Assembly (NCBI GenBank): GCA_019137255.1
Contig: WPDH01000155.1
Coordinates: 49,049 to 113,048, forward strand
From: Corinectria fuckeliana
Taxonomy: Eukaryota; Ascomycota; Sordariomycetes; Hypocreales; Nectriaceae
Direction: 5' to 3'
Length of the DNA: 64,000 nucleotides
Within the stretch, counting starts at the first letter, position 1. Each line of letters starts with the position of its first letter. Of the stretch, positions 24,554 through 36,815 are shown one piece after another. Both the position numbers and the translations under genes were made by a program. Below the pieces are notes generated by a model. The model saw nothing but the letters and a program-made list of their open reading frames with translations. It did no database searches and was not told the DNA's origin.

Positions 24554-26771
24554 TGTGCACGTCTAAGAAGCTCTCCAAGTATATTAGCTCTAGTCCTTGG
24601 GTCGAGGTCGCGGCTAAAGTAATTGCAGTCGGTGGCAGTGTCTTATATATAAGGATCGTCGTCGGGAAAGAACGTGTCGTTGTCGAGGTAGATTCGAGGT
24701 ATGAGAGTAGTTGGTCACGCCAATTCCAGATCGCAAATCGGCCGTCTTAGACAATGAGATGCCGCGATTATGTCTCGGCGACAAGAGTCGAAATAAATGT
24801 TGGGAACAGTAGGAATAATAGGAAGAATAAGCAGGCTGGCAGGCTGTAAGGAAGGAAAGCTCAGAAGAGAGGGAAGACAAGGCCAGAGCAGAAATGAATC
24901 AAAGAGAGGAAGCTGGTTGCAGTATCAGAACATCATTCGGGGGTCATTGGTGCAACCCGACATCAACACACACTGGACCAAGCTGGAAGTGTCTCTGCCA
25001 ACCGAGACATGCGCGTTCGTCTGGGACCCTTGGGATGCTGTGGGCTAGAAGAGCCGGAAACACGACGACTGAAGGGAAAAGAGTGAAAGGGAGTGAATAC
25101 GAGGGGAAGCGAGAAGGGACAGTGCCACCAATAGATCGTCTGGAGGTCAGGCAGGTAGATACAAAGCACGGTAACAAATGACGACGACCAATGAACCAAC
25201 TAGAAGTCACGAAACAGGGGGACGCGGCGATGGGGTCGATGAAGCCCGGGGACCCGCAAAGGATCCAGGGCACCACACGTGTACATAGTACTAGGAGTCT
25301 AGGATGGAGGGACAGACACTTCCGTAGTACTAATATGTAGTAGATACGGGCCATGGTGAACCCATGCTGTGATAGTGGGCGTGTTGCAAAAGGAACAAGG
25401 CTCAATCACAGGTTCGGTTTTACTATGAGTCTTCAGATCAAGGCTCTGTTCGTGTACTATGTAGGCTAGGCCTAGGCTGTCACATGAGGCTTTACTATGT
25501 AGGAGGCGATGCAAGGCCAGGGGTGAAGTTACAACGGAGGAACTGCCCGGTGTTATGTACAGCAGCCAGGTACTGTATCTTATGGAGATCGTCTTCATTG
25601 GGAATACTGGATGCCGTGGTTTCATAAGTTTTGCAAAGTTGCTTGCCCGTCGTTCCGGGAAGAGCGAGACACGCCATGAAGCATGAAGCCGCTACGGCAT
25701 TGGACCAGTTCGAAGTGCGTGAACACCCGACAGGAAGGGTGGCGCAACGTGGACGCCGTGGATCCACTGGGCGGGCTGCCCACAGCAGATCCATGCTCCC
25801 CGTGCTTCAGTGGCTGCTCAGTGCATTGCCCCCTGGACCGTAAGTATGTAGCACTGTCAAACCCCCGTCGTATCGATCCAGTGCCTGCCCGCGTAGGCTT
25901 AGATAGATGGAGGCGTTCCCGGGCTCGTTTGAGGCCGTCGCATCTGGCCAACCACACGTCGTCGTGAGCAAGTACCTGAAACCCATGGCGGCCCTGGCCA
26001 GCTGGACAAACTCAAGCCATCGCCAAAAGGGGGCAGGGGGCAAATCAACTGAACTCAAGACTGATGAAAGGACTGGTGAGAAGCATGCTATGCAAGGCTG
26101 GGATAAGTAAGGTGCTTGTTTTTTGTGCTCCTTTCATTCACTATTCCTGGGCATCTATTTCTTTTGGGGATTTTGGGCGTTGGCTAGTCTCGTCATCTGG
26201 TTCATTTCCATTGCTCAGCTCCCACATACAGTAACAGGTGTAGTAGGTACGTAGTAGACGACCTGGGCCGGTGCCATATAAATGCGACACGACATCTCTA
26301 AGACCCTCCATCGTCTCTAGAGTACAGCCATGGATATCTGTCACTTGCATCTCCATCGACACCCCAGATTTCCCCCAATGATATATACATTTGTCAACGC
26401 CGACCCATGTCTTCGCATTCTTGGTTGCCTCATTTTCCCCTGTTTTCCCCTGTTCTCCCAAAATGCATCTCCTCATTAGCAGTCCATTGGACTAGGGACT
26501 CAACTTAGACTAACCAACACCCGTCACCCCCTACCATCTTCCATTAGAGCACCATCCCCGCACCGCAAATCCTCTGGCTGATGTCGTCGAAGAAACATGC
26601 CGCATCGGCCATGTTTACAGAACCATGCGCTCATATGGTAGGACCGGTTGCTTGGATGGATCTGCCGCGATGGGCCTAGCAGCTCCCCTGTGTCTGGTCC
26701 AAGAATGGCTCCGAATAGCAACCCTTGTAGTAGCCAGGTGCGGTTCAAGTACCATCTTTAATGGCTTCCGC
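24554..26771. other. Intergenic region between the PPxY protein and the U5 40K gene
   Basis: About 2.2 kb upstream of the PPxY gene and downstream of the U5 40K gene. Several open frames cross it in both directions but none has start context, splice logic and content together. Nothing else recognised. Confidence 0.35.
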
Positions 26772-28014
26772 TCATTTCAGCTCGCCCAAGAGCATAGTGC
26801 GATCAGAAGATGCCGAGAGTACTATATCTTGTTAGTCAAACAGAGCTACTTCACAGGAATACCTTATTGTGGGAGAAATTGGCACTCACAGATCGGCTCC
26901 TTGCCAGGAGCAAACTCAGCGCAGTTCACCGTGCCCTTGTGACCGGGAAGCTTGTAGCTAAGCTTGCCGGTCTCGCTGGACCATACCATCACCGTGCCAT
27001 CGCCCGATGCTGCCGCAATCTTCTTGCCCTCCGAATCCCAGCTGACGCCCATGAGGTTCTTCTCCAGGCCTATGGTCGCACCATCAAACGTTCGAATATG
27101 TCTCTCCGTCGGTGCGAAGGGCCTGATATCCCACGTCCTGACCGTCGCATCCATCGCGTAGGACACGAGGGACTGAGAGTCCGGCGAGACTTTCAAAGAT
27201 GTAATTGTGTCCGAGTGCCCCAGCATAGAGTATACAACCGACTTCTTCCTCAGGTCCCACACGCGGATATCGTTGTCGATGCCACCAGAGTAAATCTCGT
27301 TGCCCGCCTCCGAAATGGCCACCGCCGTAATGGGGAATTCCGTCTGGATATAATCGACCGCGTTCTTCGATCGGGGGTCCCATATTCCAATCGTCGAGTC
27401 ATCGCTGCCACTGATGAGCAGGTCCTCTCCTCGTCTGCTGATGTCCATCGAGTTTATGATTTCCTCGTGTCCGACGTATCGCCTTATTCGCGTTCCCGAT
27501 GTCAAGTCCCAGCTCGCAAGGTGCGTATCAGCCGATGCCGAATACAAAATCTCCGAGTCGCGCGACCATTGTAGGTCGAGAATCGCCCCTCGGTGTCCGT
27601 TCAACACGCCATAGTTTTCGCAGTCGCCGTAGGTTCTCCAAAGCACTACCCAGCGTTAGCTATGCGATTTGAGACTGCTGCCAAACCAGAACTGAACCTA
27701 CTAATGGATCTGTCCATCGATCCTGACGCGATCAAATTGCCAGTGGGATCAAACTTAGCCGCGAAAATCTCCCCCGAATGTCCTGAAAGCTCCATGACAG
27801 GCGCCTGCAACCCGCTCGTCCTTGGGGCCTACAAAACAGTGAGCTATCGGTCGTGGATTCAATCCGATCGAAAAGTACATACGCTCTGCACCAGGGCATT
27901 TCCCGACGCATTCAATCGCGCGAGTGCGCCAGTCGAGGAACTGACGTTCTGTCGCTTGACGAGCGACTGGGACATGCCCGGGTCATCGTCAGCGGGACGC
28001 TTCTCTGCCGACAT
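26772..28014 (-). CDS. SNRNP40: U5 snRNP 40 kDa WD-repeat protein
   Basis: A nuclear spliceosome component of the U5 snRNP (human SNRNP40, fission yeast Spf38). Minus exons 28014-27883, 27828-27702, 27645-26890 and 26821-26772 give 354 aa, matching the family length. After a 50-residue disordered N-terminus, a seven-bladed WD40 propeller is visible, with blade ends such as DRSIMLW, STIGIWD, NDIRVWD, ATVRTWD and GTVMVWS. The last exon (50 nt) completes the final blade and ends SASSDRTMLLGELK, which mirrors the end of the human protein. It shares a 471-bp divergent promoter region with BET3. Confidence 0.95.
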
Positions 28015-28485
28015 TTTGAAGTGCAAAAGTCGCGTAAGACCAACAGAAACAAACTGCGACACCAGAAATCCTTGACGCGCTCGCCTGTGAACAATTCGGT
28101 GAAAGATATTGACAAGCTGCTTCGAGTTGAGGATGTCGTTGTGAACTTTCATCCACAACAAATGCAGATCCGCGTCTGATTGGTGCCCGGGCCGAGAGTT
28201 GTTCCTACGTCGGTGGTCCAGACCTCCGTGCACCGACTACGCCGCCAGGGTGACGTTGGAGGGTCTGGTCTGCGGGCCTGTCTAGCTCATTTGTATCACT
28301 TCCCCTGGCTCGGATTGATACACCTTCCCAAAGTCGCCGCCTTTCACCAGCGCCTGTCCTGTGATATCTCACAGGGCTAACCGTCGTCGCTGCTGCCCTC
28401 AACATCGCTCTTCAGCTGACAGCGCCCAAGTTGCACCTCTAGCGGCTGGCTGCGAGCTCCGCCAGGACACAACCTAACTAGCACA
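28015..28485. other. Divergent promoter region of SNRNP40 and BET3
   Basis: 471 bp between two start codons on opposite strands. No TATA box is evident on either side, as is common for housekeeping pairs. No gene. Confidence 0.5.
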
Positions 28486-29230
28486 ATGTCGGCCAGCAAG
28501 GCGTCTCGCATTGGCGAAGAGTGCGCAATCCACAAGTCGCCTCTTCTTCGGTTTTACAGAAGCTAACAACTCTTTAGGATTTGGAAGTACGGTCGTCACC
28601 AATGCGCAACCCAGGAGAACAGAGAATCTGACGCTGAAGCATAGAACCCGAATTGACAAGGTCAATGCCGAGCTAGTAACCCTTACCTACGGCACGATTG
28701 TCTCGCAGCTGTGCAAAGACTACGAAAGCGATTATGTCGAGGTGAACAAACAACTGGACAAGATGGGATACAACATTGGACTACGACTCATCGAAGACTA
28801 TCTTGCAAAGTCCAATACCATGAAGCGATGCGCCAACTTCCGAGAGACGGCCGAAATGATTTCCAGGGTAGGATCCCTATTACTTGGCCACCAGTATTTT
28901 GACTGATAGCGAGATTAGGTTGGATTTAAGATCTTCCTTAACATCACACCGCAAGTGACGAATTGGACGAGTGACAACAACCAATTCTCGTTGGTATTCG
29001 ACGAAAACCCGCTAGCGGACTTTGTCGAGCTACCCGATGATGGCCGAGCCCAAGATCAGCTTTGGTATTCTAACATCCTTTGCGGTGTGCTCCGAGGAGC
29101 TCTCGAGATGGTTCAGATGCAGGTGGAGGCGCACTTTATCAGCGATATCCTCCGAGGGAACGACAGCACAGAGATGAGAGTCTCGCTGATACGGTACATT
29201 GACGATGAGTTACCACCAGATGACGACTGA
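28486..29230 (+). CDS. BET3: TRAPP complex subunit Bet3 (TRAPPC3)
   Basis: A core subunit of the TRAPP tethering and Rab/Ypt1 exchange complexes at the Golgi. Exons 28486-28520, 28578-28586, 28645-28867 and 28919-29230 give 192 aa against 193 in yeast. Family blocks are clear: GEEIWK, LTYGTIVSQLCKDY, MGYNIGLRLIEDYLAK, NPLADFVELPDD and YSNILCGVLRGALEMVQ. The Cys in MKRCANF lines up with the palmitoylated Cys of yeast (Cys80) and human Bet3. Exon 2 is just 9 nt and encodes the IWK part of the conserved GEEIWK; skipping it would delete three conserved residues without changing frame. Introns of 57 and 58 nt on either side have GCTAAC and CTGAC branch-like sites. Confidence 0.95.
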
Positions 29231-31893
29231 ACCGACCTATCCGAGAGGCATACAGAATAATACCGACAGGTACCCAAACTGCCATGATGTGCCTTTTGGG
29301 TCTGGGACAAGGGTTATGCTGTGGGGAGATGTGAACAGATGCGAGGGAAACAATAACGGATCAAGCTTATCTCCTAACACGTCTCGGACGGGGAACAAAT
29401 ATACCCATTCGAAAACGGAAAGAATCATGGTCAAGTGGAAACCAGGGGATGGTTAGGGGCAGGGCTACGGAGCTTGACATGAGGTGTTTTCAAGCATATG
29501 GACTTGACCCGGCAGATGACGGGCAAGTACAGAGACAAGATACATAAAAAGATAACCCATCTACCGCCAAGCCCAGATATCAAGTACCTACTATTTATTA
29601 CCTGCTTGACGCTGTCAGAGACAACAACCTACCTGCAGCTGCGGCATAATAAGCACAACTCAGCTAAATACCAGACTCAATCCTCTACTAGTGGTTGGAT
29701 CCTGAAGAATCTGATAGAGCAATGTGATAACCGGCTAACTTACTTCGTCCCTACCAGGTAAGGTAGTCTGTACATTTGAAGTGACTGTTGGCCCGGTCTA
29801 ATTTTCTGATTCCATCGTTAAATCCCAAATCCCAGGTCAAATCCCTCCACCAGAAGCTCAACACGTTTGTTCGCAAAGGTGGCAACCGAGCATTGGTGGG
29901 CTAATAAGGGAGGCGATGAGGGCGAACCTGGTGATAGTGCGCGAGAGTGGTCCGTCATGCCAGTAGACGCCCATGAGAGGCTTGTGAGATGGATGCTGCC
30001 GGACCCGAAGTGGGCACTCAGGCCACAATTGATGGCGATATTCTTGCCTGAGGCAGCAGGTGCCAGCATTGTACCTCAGGTGCCCAAATGCCGAAGCGAC
30101 GGTAGTGCAGTCCCAGGATTACGCAGAGCTGGTTTGAGATTTACGTACCAGCGGCCATGCAGCACGAGTACCGACGGGCACTGCCTAGGACCCCTCGACG
30201 CCGGGCTGACAGCGACAGAGCCGCAGGGCAGCCATCCGCTGTAAACTAGCGCGATGCAGCCCTGTGAGTCAGGCGCAAATCCCCAAGCTATAGCGATTGT
30301 CCCCTAAACTGCATCCCCGGTCTGGAGTCCCGTTCCCCGAAATTTTAGGGCTCCGAATCCACTGACAGCCACGGAGTAGGTACTTAGGTACGGATCCACG
30401 GTGCTAGAATGGTGGAATTGGCTTGCCTGTCGCCCACAACCCGCGCAGAACCCGCCCCCGGTAGTTAAGCTTCCAGCCTCCTTCCTTGACCTTCCGCGCA
30501 ATCTGCCACACGTTTGGGCTTGCATCCAGCTTGCCAGCCTCGGCTTTGTGCATAAATAGGCGCAATAGGTGAGATGCGGCACCTTAAACGGAAGGCATGT
30601 CACCACTTGGGGTTATGCTCGATTGACGGCTCTAAGCGCCAACGCGGCTCTCGAAGTTGTAGGATCGGGGGCATATTCGCATTGCGCGATTATTATTGTG
30701 CATGATTCGTTCGCGGGCGTAAGATTATCGGATCGCTGACCGTGTGGTTGCAGTTGCGATGGTCTGCCTGTCTGCGATCGGGTATATGCATCTGGCCCCC
30801 ACTGTCTTCATAATACCCCGTTAGAAACATTGACGGCCGCCCCGTCCCCCTGGATTTCATGTAACGATGCACCTCCCTACCCGCCTGGTGGTGAGCCCCC
30901 GTGCCATGCCGTGCAAGTGGAAGTCGCAGTGATTGAGAGGGAGCCCAACTTGAATCTGCATCTCGGTCTATCATTGTCGCTCAGTGCTTTTCTTCTTCCC
31001 TCGACCAGTATCTGCCTACTGGTTGGTTTCCCCAGGACTAATCACGTCTGAGTTCGAGAGGACAGTGCATCTAGAACAGTGCACCGGCAGTGAGTGAGTG
31101 AGCCTGAAGAGCGACCCTTCAAACGGGAACGGGAAACCCTCCACCGCCAAACAACGAACCACGTTTTCCCGCTCCCCTCACACACCTCTCTGTCTTCCTC
31201 TCCTTTCCTCCTCTCATATTCCTTCGGTTTTCTCCCCATCTTGGCTCCAACGCAACGACTTGTCGAGTGTTGTTGGCATTTGCTGCTCCAGCTGCGCGCC
31301 GCCCGCTCTACGACCTAGACCTAAGGACCACCCCCCGGTTGCTGCTTTTGGTGCTGGGTACCTGCGCCACAACCTGCGCTGCGCTACGAAACGAGGTACC
31401 CCCTACCGACAGGCCTGCTCATTTATCTGCTGGCTCGTCCCGTCCTGCTCTGGGGCTCCCCCGATACAGTAAAAAACCACACCCCCGTCCGTCCTCCCGT
31501 CGTCGCTCTCTCTCTTTTTCCCGTCTGTCGGTCCATCCATCCCAGGCGGCCAGCGCCCACCTCCACCAAAAAACCAACCAACCACACCACCATCGCGACA
31601 CCAACTCCCGTCGCCCATTGCCCATCCGCACCATCGTCATCGGCCTCGCAGCGACTCTTCCTCTACCTCGCTGCCCTCCTCTTCGACTACCTCCATCGAC
31701 GACGTCTTCAATTCCGCCCACTCTCCCGCCTTCCGCGCACCTCGGATCGCGTCCCCCGCCTCCTGGGATCGCCGCCCGTCACGCCCACGCCGGTCGGCTG
31801 TCCAGCGCCAGCGCTCCGCGTGTGGCACGTCCTGGTGACTAACTCAGCAACATTTTTGGCCTCATCACCTCGCTCCTCAATCCCCATCGCACC
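29231..31893. other. 2.7-kb intergenic region upstream of the LisH regulator
   Basis: Downstream of BET3 and upstream of the LisH gene. The final 800 bp are strongly C-rich and pyrimidine-rich and probably form a long promoter and leader, which is common for developmental regulators. A TAGGTACTTAGGTAC word lies at about 30376-30391. Open frames in this C-rich stretch have no family content. Confidence 0.35.
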
Positions 31894-33879
31894 ATGGCCA
31901 TGAACCCAAACGTCAACATGGCTGCCATGAATCCTATGGGCGGCCCTGTCGGCGGCGCTCCCATGCCCATGATGAATAATGGCGCCGTCAACCCTCAGGC
32001 CGCCGCCGCCGCCGCAGCGGCCCGACAGCAGCAGATCAACGACAGCCAGCGCGGCGTCCTCAACACGTACATCTACGAGTACTTTATCCGATACGGCATG
32101 TACGACTGCGCTCGCTCCCTCCTCACAAGCGATCAGCAGGTCAACGTCCTCAAGGATGGCGCGAATCGTCGTCGCGACGAGAACGGCAACGTCATCAACG
32201 GCGTCGGCGATGACCCTATGGACACTGATTCCAAGGACGACATTGACTCCAAGTTGCCCGACGGTCTTCCTCCCCCCAAGCTACCCATGCCCGCCTCCGA
32301 CACATCGTTCCTTTACGAATGGTTCTGTCTATTCTGGGACATCTACAACGCGCAACGCGCCAAGGGCGGCAATGGCAACGTCAACCAGTATGTGGCGCAT
32401 ACACAGGTATGTCCTTCCTCTCTCCTGCCCCCTCAATGCCCTCTTCTCAACCCGTCGCGTCGTCCGCCCCCTTTTGATTATCTGAGGGCTATCCCTTCAT
32501 GATATCTCAATGCCGCCGACGCCGGCGATTGGTGATAAGACATTGACCCCTTACAGCAACAATCTCGGTTGAAACAGAACCAGCAACAAGAACTTCTACG
32601 CCAGATGCGACCCGACATGACCGCACAGCAGTTTCAGATGATGCGTAGCATGCAAAATGGAGGCATGGGCATGAACATGAAGCAGGGCAACCTCGCCCGC
32701 GCCGCTATGGCTAACAACCAGAACAAGTAAGCCCCTCCGTCATACATACGCCCCATATAGCAGCCCGAGCCTATATCTAACACTATGTTCAGTCCCCAGA
32801 TGCAGATGCTCCAGCAGGCCAAGCAGAACCAGATGCAGAGAGATCCCTCCGGCATGGACGGCAACCGCGAAAGACCCGGCTCCCCAGCTTCAGGCGAGAA
32901 CGCCCCTTCGCCTTCCAAGCGGCAACGCATCGATGGTGCTCCCTTCAACCCCAACCAGCCCGGCGCTATGATGCAAAATGGCCGCCCAGTTCAGGGCATG
33001 CCTGGTCAGCCCATGCCCGGTAACCCAACCACCGCCGCACACCAGATGCTCGCTGCCAGCGGCATCAACCCGAACAACCTCAACCCCCAACAGTTCCAAA
33101 ACTTCGCCAACGCCCCTCCGGCCGCTCAGCAGAAGTCGATTGCCACCTACGCTCAGAATCTTCAGCAGCATCACGGGAACCAGATGGGGAACAAGCAGAT
33201 GCCAAATCCAGGACCCCAGGGCCAGGGATCCCCGATGCTCGCCCAGGGACCGGACGGCACTACCTTGAGCGCCTTCTATAACCCAAATGAGATGGGTGGC
33301 CCTGGGGGCATTCGACCAGGACCTGGTGGCCCTCAAGCGGCTGGCAGCAGTAACCACGCTCTACAAGACTATCAGATGCAGTTGATGCTGCTTGAGCAAC
33401 AAAACAAGAAGCGACTCATGATGGCTCGCCAAGAACAAGACACCATCGGTGTCGCGCCCGGCGGTCCTGGGGGCCCTCCTGGCCCCAATGGACAGTTCCC
33501 TGACGCCTCCCCCCAGGCCATGCGTACAGGTGCCTCTCCTAACCCTGCGGATCAGATGAAGCGTGGCACCCCCCAGATGAACAACTCGGGCATCCCTTCC
33601 CCTGTTCCTGAGGGCGGTCAGTCTCGCGGCTCTCCTAATCCCGGCATGAACTTTATGGGCAACCACGTCGATCCCAACATGGGTCCTCATTTCTTTAACA
33701 AGGGCATGGATGGCAACATGGCTGCCCAACAGCAGATGAACGGCATGAGACCTCCTAGTTCACACCCAGGTCAACCCTTCACACAGATGACCCCACAGCA
33801 GCAGCAGCAAATGATGGTTGCTCGACAGCAGCAGGCTCAGCAGCAGCAGGCTCAGCAACAACAGCAGCAGCAGCAGGCT

Positions 33880-33914
<35 letters not shown>

Positions 33915-34777
33915 ACAGCAGCAGCAACAGCAGGGTCAGCAGCCGCAAGGCGGCCAAGGGACGCCCCAGCAATGGCAGCAAGGACCTAACGGACAGATGG
34001 TGCCAATGCAGCAGAGCCCGCAGATCCAGGGAACGCCTCAACAACGCTCCATGCCACCTCCATCGGCTCCCGCTGTCGGTGCTAATGCCAACAATCGAAC
34101 AACCGCCTCCCCACAGCAAGCTGCGGCCGCCCCCCCTACGCCCAACCAGGGCAACAAGCCCGCCCCGAAGAAGAAGGAAAGCAAGGCTGCCAAGGACAAG
34201 GTGAGAGCTCCTCTGTCAGATTTTGTCGTCGAAGACTAACAAGGCTTTGGAAGCGCGCTGCTCAACAGAAAAAGTCGAATCAGAATCTCAACAACGCGGG
34301 AGCGACTCCTGCTGGGGAAAACAGTGGCGAGCAAGAGACGCCTGCACCTGCGACGCCTATTACGCCGGCCGCCAACTTCAAGACCGGGCAAAACGCCAAC
34401 GCCGGTCAGAACGGCCAGCCCACTACTGCTCCCTCTGTTACTCCGGTTCCTGCACCTACGGCTGTAGTCACCACTGCCCCCCCGGTGACGGCAGTTGCGC
34501 CTCAGGGTCATGGAGACCCAAATCAGAACGGCCTTTCCATGGACAATTTTGGTGCCATGGTATGTGTGCCCTTGTGTATATTTACAGGTTCCAGCGCTAA
34601 CTACCTTTGCAGGACTTTGGAGGCATGGAGTTGGCTAATCCCCTGCAATCGGGTGATGTGCTCAACGACTTTGACTTTGACTCATTCCTGCACGATGGTG
34701 ATGCGGACAACCAGCCCTTTGATTTCAACGCGTCATTCCCGGGGATAGGTGGGGAAGACGGTATTGGAGCAGAGTGA
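31894..34777 (+). CDS. SOM1: LisH-domain, polyglutamine transcriptional regulator (Som1/Flo8 type)
   Basis: Likely a nuclear regulator acting downstream of cAMP-PKA in morphogenesis, by analogy to Magnaporthe Som1 and yeast Flo8. Exons 31894-32406, 32557-32726, 32793-34200, 34254-34559 and 34613-34777 give 853 aa. A LisH dimerisation motif lies at about 54-83 (YEYFIRYGMYDCARSLL), followed by the FLYEWFCLFWDIYNAQ block at about 139 that is typical of Flo8/LUFS proteins. The rest is Gln, Pro, Gly, Met and Asn-rich, with a polyQ region at about 563-615 (nt 33796-33935), a KKK/basic patch and an acidic end (DFDFDSFLHDGDADN) that could serve as an activation region. All five joins are in frame. 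The exact regulator name is from family resemblance rather than a search. Confidence 0.85.
33796..33935 (+). repeat. CAG/CAA polyglutamine tract inside the LisH regulator
   Basis: A coding run of mixed CAG and CAA codons, broken by a few Ala codons, giving some 45 glutamines in about 55 residues. Mixed codons reduce slippage, but length change between strains is likely. Confidence 0.9.
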
Positions 34778-35912
34778 AGGGCACTGTAAACACGCTGGGT
34801 TGGCATTAACATCTTGGGTCAAACTAATTCTGGCATCATTCGTCATGGCGTTTTTATGTGGACATTATATCATGGTCATGCGGCGATCAGGTCCCAGGGG
34901 GGTTATTGCTCCCCTGTGGTGGCTTTGGGGAAAAGAGTTATTGTGCTTTACTTGTTTAGTGGTTGTTGCTCTTTACGTTTGCGGTACTTGGCTTACAGCT
35001 ACTTCTTTCCTTGTCTTGTTATCCGTTCTTTTCCTTTCCTTTTTGTTTTGTTTGTCTCGTGTCATTCCGTCCGTTGACGGTCTCAGAGCAAAGATGCGGT
35101 GGGAACGGCGGAGCGAACCCATCTCTTGTAAAGTGTTGTTGGGTGTATTCTGATGCTGTTCGCGAAAATCACATACCATCTCCTTTTTTTTACGTTCTTC
35201 GAAGAAGAGACCAAGGTTTTCTGTTGGATTTAAAGCAGCGCAAGTTTACGCGTTCCTATTACTAAGACTGGTGAATGATTGCACTTGCAACGGGCGACGC
35301 TGGCCATCGATAGGTAGCGATGAACGATGCTCAACTTGCCTGATTGACTAGTTATTGCTTGGCTTTATGTGCCTTTCTCGAAATCTTCTTAGACAAAGAA
35401 AGCAATACAGTAATGAATAGTTATGAACCAGAGAATATGCTATATAAGCATGTCGAGGATATGGCGTCAAGTCGACAAATAGCTCTTGCCTCGTGCCAAG
35501 AGGTTATACTCACTAGCCATCACGTCTCACTTCTCACGTACATGCCTTGCATTATCGCAAGTCTCATACCAAGACCCTGAAAGCTGTAATATGTGATTGA
35601 GGTGCATGTCACTCCTCTTTTTTGTCTTTTGATAAATTTAACATTCGCTATAAACGGGCTTCGCTTTCTATAGACTCGATCCATTGCGGGCATAGCTTCA
35701 TCTAGGGTATCTGAAAGGCTGTGGAAAGTACAAATAAATATCAACAGCAGAATAAAAACACAACACCATCACCGCGCATCAAAGGGCGATTGGTTGGTTC
35801 GTTCCATGACCTCAAGTCAGTGGAGAGGAGAAGCGAAAGAAGAAGAGTGTCGCCGGCTGCTGGCTGCAGGCAGCGGGAGGGAAGAACAAGACAAAGACGC
35901 GCGGCGACTTGT
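34778..35912. other. Convergent intergenic region between the LisH regulator and GH16 genes
   Basis: About 1.1 kb, T-rich after 34900, probably the 3' UTRs of the two convergent genes. No supportable gene. Confidence 0.4.
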
Positions 35913-36815
35913 CTAGTGGTAGGACTCGTAAACGGCAACATACATGACTTCCATCATGTTGGCCCAGCCGGACTCGGTGGATTCGTTGGGAGAGCCCTAG
36001 CAAGATGAGTTAGTTATTGGGTTGTCGTGTAGGGGGTGTAAACTTGTACTTACAGGCCAGCTGCCGCCCACAGCAACGTTGAGGAGAATGTACATGGGAG
36101 AGTGGGCGAGAGTCCCCCAGGTGGCCTGGTCGCCGATGTCGCTGCCGGCCAGGACGTGATAGGAGGCGCCATCGAGCAGCCAGGTGATGGTCTCGGTCTC
36201 CCAGCTGCCCGAGGTTCGGTCGACGACGAGGGACCAGGTGTGGACGTTGTTGTCCGGGATAGCAACCTCCTTGCCGAGGCCGGAAGGCTCATCGCAAGGT
36301 CCGCCGCCGGCTTGGCCGCAGTGGACGGTGCCGTAGCCTTCCAGGTCGGCGTTGACGCGCTCGAAGATGTCGAGCTCGCCGCAGGCCGGCCACTCGGTGC
36401 CGTGGCGGATGGCATCGCCGAGCATCCAGAAGGCCGGCCACATCCCCTGCTTGCCGGCGGCATCGCCCGTGTGCAGCTGCGACTCGACGCGCATGATGCG
36501 GCCTTCCTTGGCGAACCACGTCTTCTTGGACTCGATGCGGCCCGAGGTCCACTGGCCGTCGTCGGACTTGCAGGGCACGATCTGCAGCGAGTCGCCGCCC
36601 GAGAGCTGGATGTTGGAGTTGGACGCCGAGTACTCCTGCAGCTCGCTGTTGACGTCGAGGTCGAGGGCGATGTTCCAACGGTCGCGGTTGACGGAGCAGC
36701 CCTCGCAGCCGGAGAAGGCCTCCTGCCAGACGATGTTGAAGCCGTCGATGTTGGGGGCGCTGATGGCGGCGGCGAGGCTCGGGAGAGAGGCGTAAAGGAC
36801 GGTAGAGAAGCGCAT
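35913..36815 (-). CDS. Secreted GH16 family beta-glucanase
   Basis: A predicted extracellular glycoside hydrolase family 16 enzyme acting on beta-1,3(4)-glucans. Minus exons 36815-36054 and 35996-35913 give 281 aa. The first 18-20 residues (MRFSTVLYASLPSLAAA) form a signal peptide. The catalytic motif ELDIFE is at 147-152: Glu147 is the nucleophile, Asp149 the helper and Glu152 the acid/base. Around it GMWPAFWMLG and the C-terminal block ILLNVAVGGSWPG are typical of family 16. No carbohydrate-binding module, membrane segment or GPI-anchor signal is present. The short second exon (28 codons) completes the sandwich and ends in MYVAVYESYH. Fine specificity (laminarinase, lichenase or wall remodelling) cannot be told from sequence. 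Confidence 0.92.
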
